This document shows, piece after piece, positions 23,125 through 23,157 of a stretch of DNA of 23,157 nucleotides. The translations under genes were made by a program, and so were the position numbers. The stretch covers positions 1 to 23,157 of the forward strand of contig JAEWVC010000053.1 of assembly GCA_023459275.1 (NCBI GenBank), given 5' to 3'. The notes under the pieces were generated by a model, which was not told the DNA's origin, did no database searches, and saw only the letters and a list, made by a program, of their open reading frames with translations. The DNA is from Bacillota bacterium. Lineage in GTDB: Bacteria; Bacillota; Clostridia; Christensenellales; Aristaeellaceae. Position 1 is the stretch's first letter, and each line of letters opens with the position of its first letter.

Positions 23125-23157
23125 ATGGAAAAGAACCCGCTGGTAGCCGTCCTGGGC
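23125..23157 (+). CDS. 5' end of a gene running off the window (possibly miaA-like P-loop protein)
   Basis: AAAGGAGG (23109-23116) stands eight bases before an ATG that opens MEKNPLVAVLG and continues past the last base. The hydrophobic strand ending in G would suit the start of a P-loop NTPase; tRNA dimethylallyltransferase (MiaA) begins with a similar PLVAVxGPTASGK stretch, but the P-loop itself is outside the window. An alternative ATG at 23118 in another frame sits too close to the ribosome binding site. Confidence 0.55.
   Translation, partial: MEKNPLVAVLG

Noticed and set aside
1..23157. CRISPR array, insertion sequence transposase, phage genes, or rRNA
   Set aside because: No repeat-spacer pattern, no transposase or phage protein frame and no rRNA sequence was seen. 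The 11-bp array has no unique spacers and is too short in period for CRISPR.

Overview
The window looks like a chromosomal segment of a GC-rich, low-complexity-intergenic Gram-positive anaerobe, most likely a member of the Clostridia (Bacillota). This rests on the site-2 protease, scpA, scpB order, strong AGGAGG ribosome binding sites, sigma-A promoters close to TTGACA-17-TATAAT, binding-protein sugar importers typical of gut Clostridia, and a Cys/Pro-rich coat-like protein. I cannot name the genus. TTG and GTG starts are frequent: of the 14 genes whose starts can be judged, six (FMN protein, scpB, first binding protein, kinase, first permease, rpsT) are best read from non-ATG codons.

Layout. 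(1) 1-385: no secure gene; a run of strong hairpins, a rho-independent terminator for something upstream on the + strand, and a roughly 140-bp imperfect inverted-repeat element. (2) 386-4231, minus strand: a membrane-anchored alanine-rich coiled-coil protein ending in a covalently flavinylated FMN-binding domain, then a terminator that separates it from the housekeeping unit M50 site-2 protease - scpA - scpB. (3) 4524-7364, plus strand: an extracellular sugar-binding protein with no permeases beside it, followed by a galactokinase-family GHMP kinase. (4) 7452-14717, plus strand: a carbohydrate-utilisation operon made of a LacI-family repressor, class II ketose-bisphosphate aldolase, PfkB-family sugar-phosphate kinase, ABC binding protein, two permeases and a cytoplasmic beta-propeller glycoside hydrolase resembling GH117. 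Two 16-bp LacI-type operators (one over the lacI start site, one just before the aldolase) suggest autoregulation and substrate induction. Tight overlaps (GTGA, ATGA) couple aldolase to kinase and permease to permease. No ABC ATPase is encoded, so a shared ATPase elsewhere must power it. (5) 14729-15125: rpsT (ribosomal protein S20) with its own promoter, a TTG start and a terminator. (6) 15227-21784, minus strand: one 2150-residue surface-type protein built from about a dozen SdrD-B/Cna-B-like modules with calcium-type DxNxNG loops, with its own strong promoter. (7) 21830-22646, minus strand: a 221-residue protein with 30 cysteines. (8) 22696-22892: tRNA-Pro(GGG) with consensus promoter and terminator. 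(9) 22931-23157: 11-bp phased direct repeats in front of a gene that runs off the window.

How it fits together: the operon in region 4 would import a saccharide, release a monosaccharide inside the cell with the glycosidase, phosphorylate a ketohexose (phosphate) with the PfkB kinase, and split the product to triose phosphates with the aldolase, all de-repressed when the LacI protein binds its ligand. The substrate cannot be read from the sequence. The most unusual parts are the flavin domain on a repetitive stalk, the giant multi-module surface protein without a sorting signal, the Cys-rich protein, and the 11-bp repeat array.
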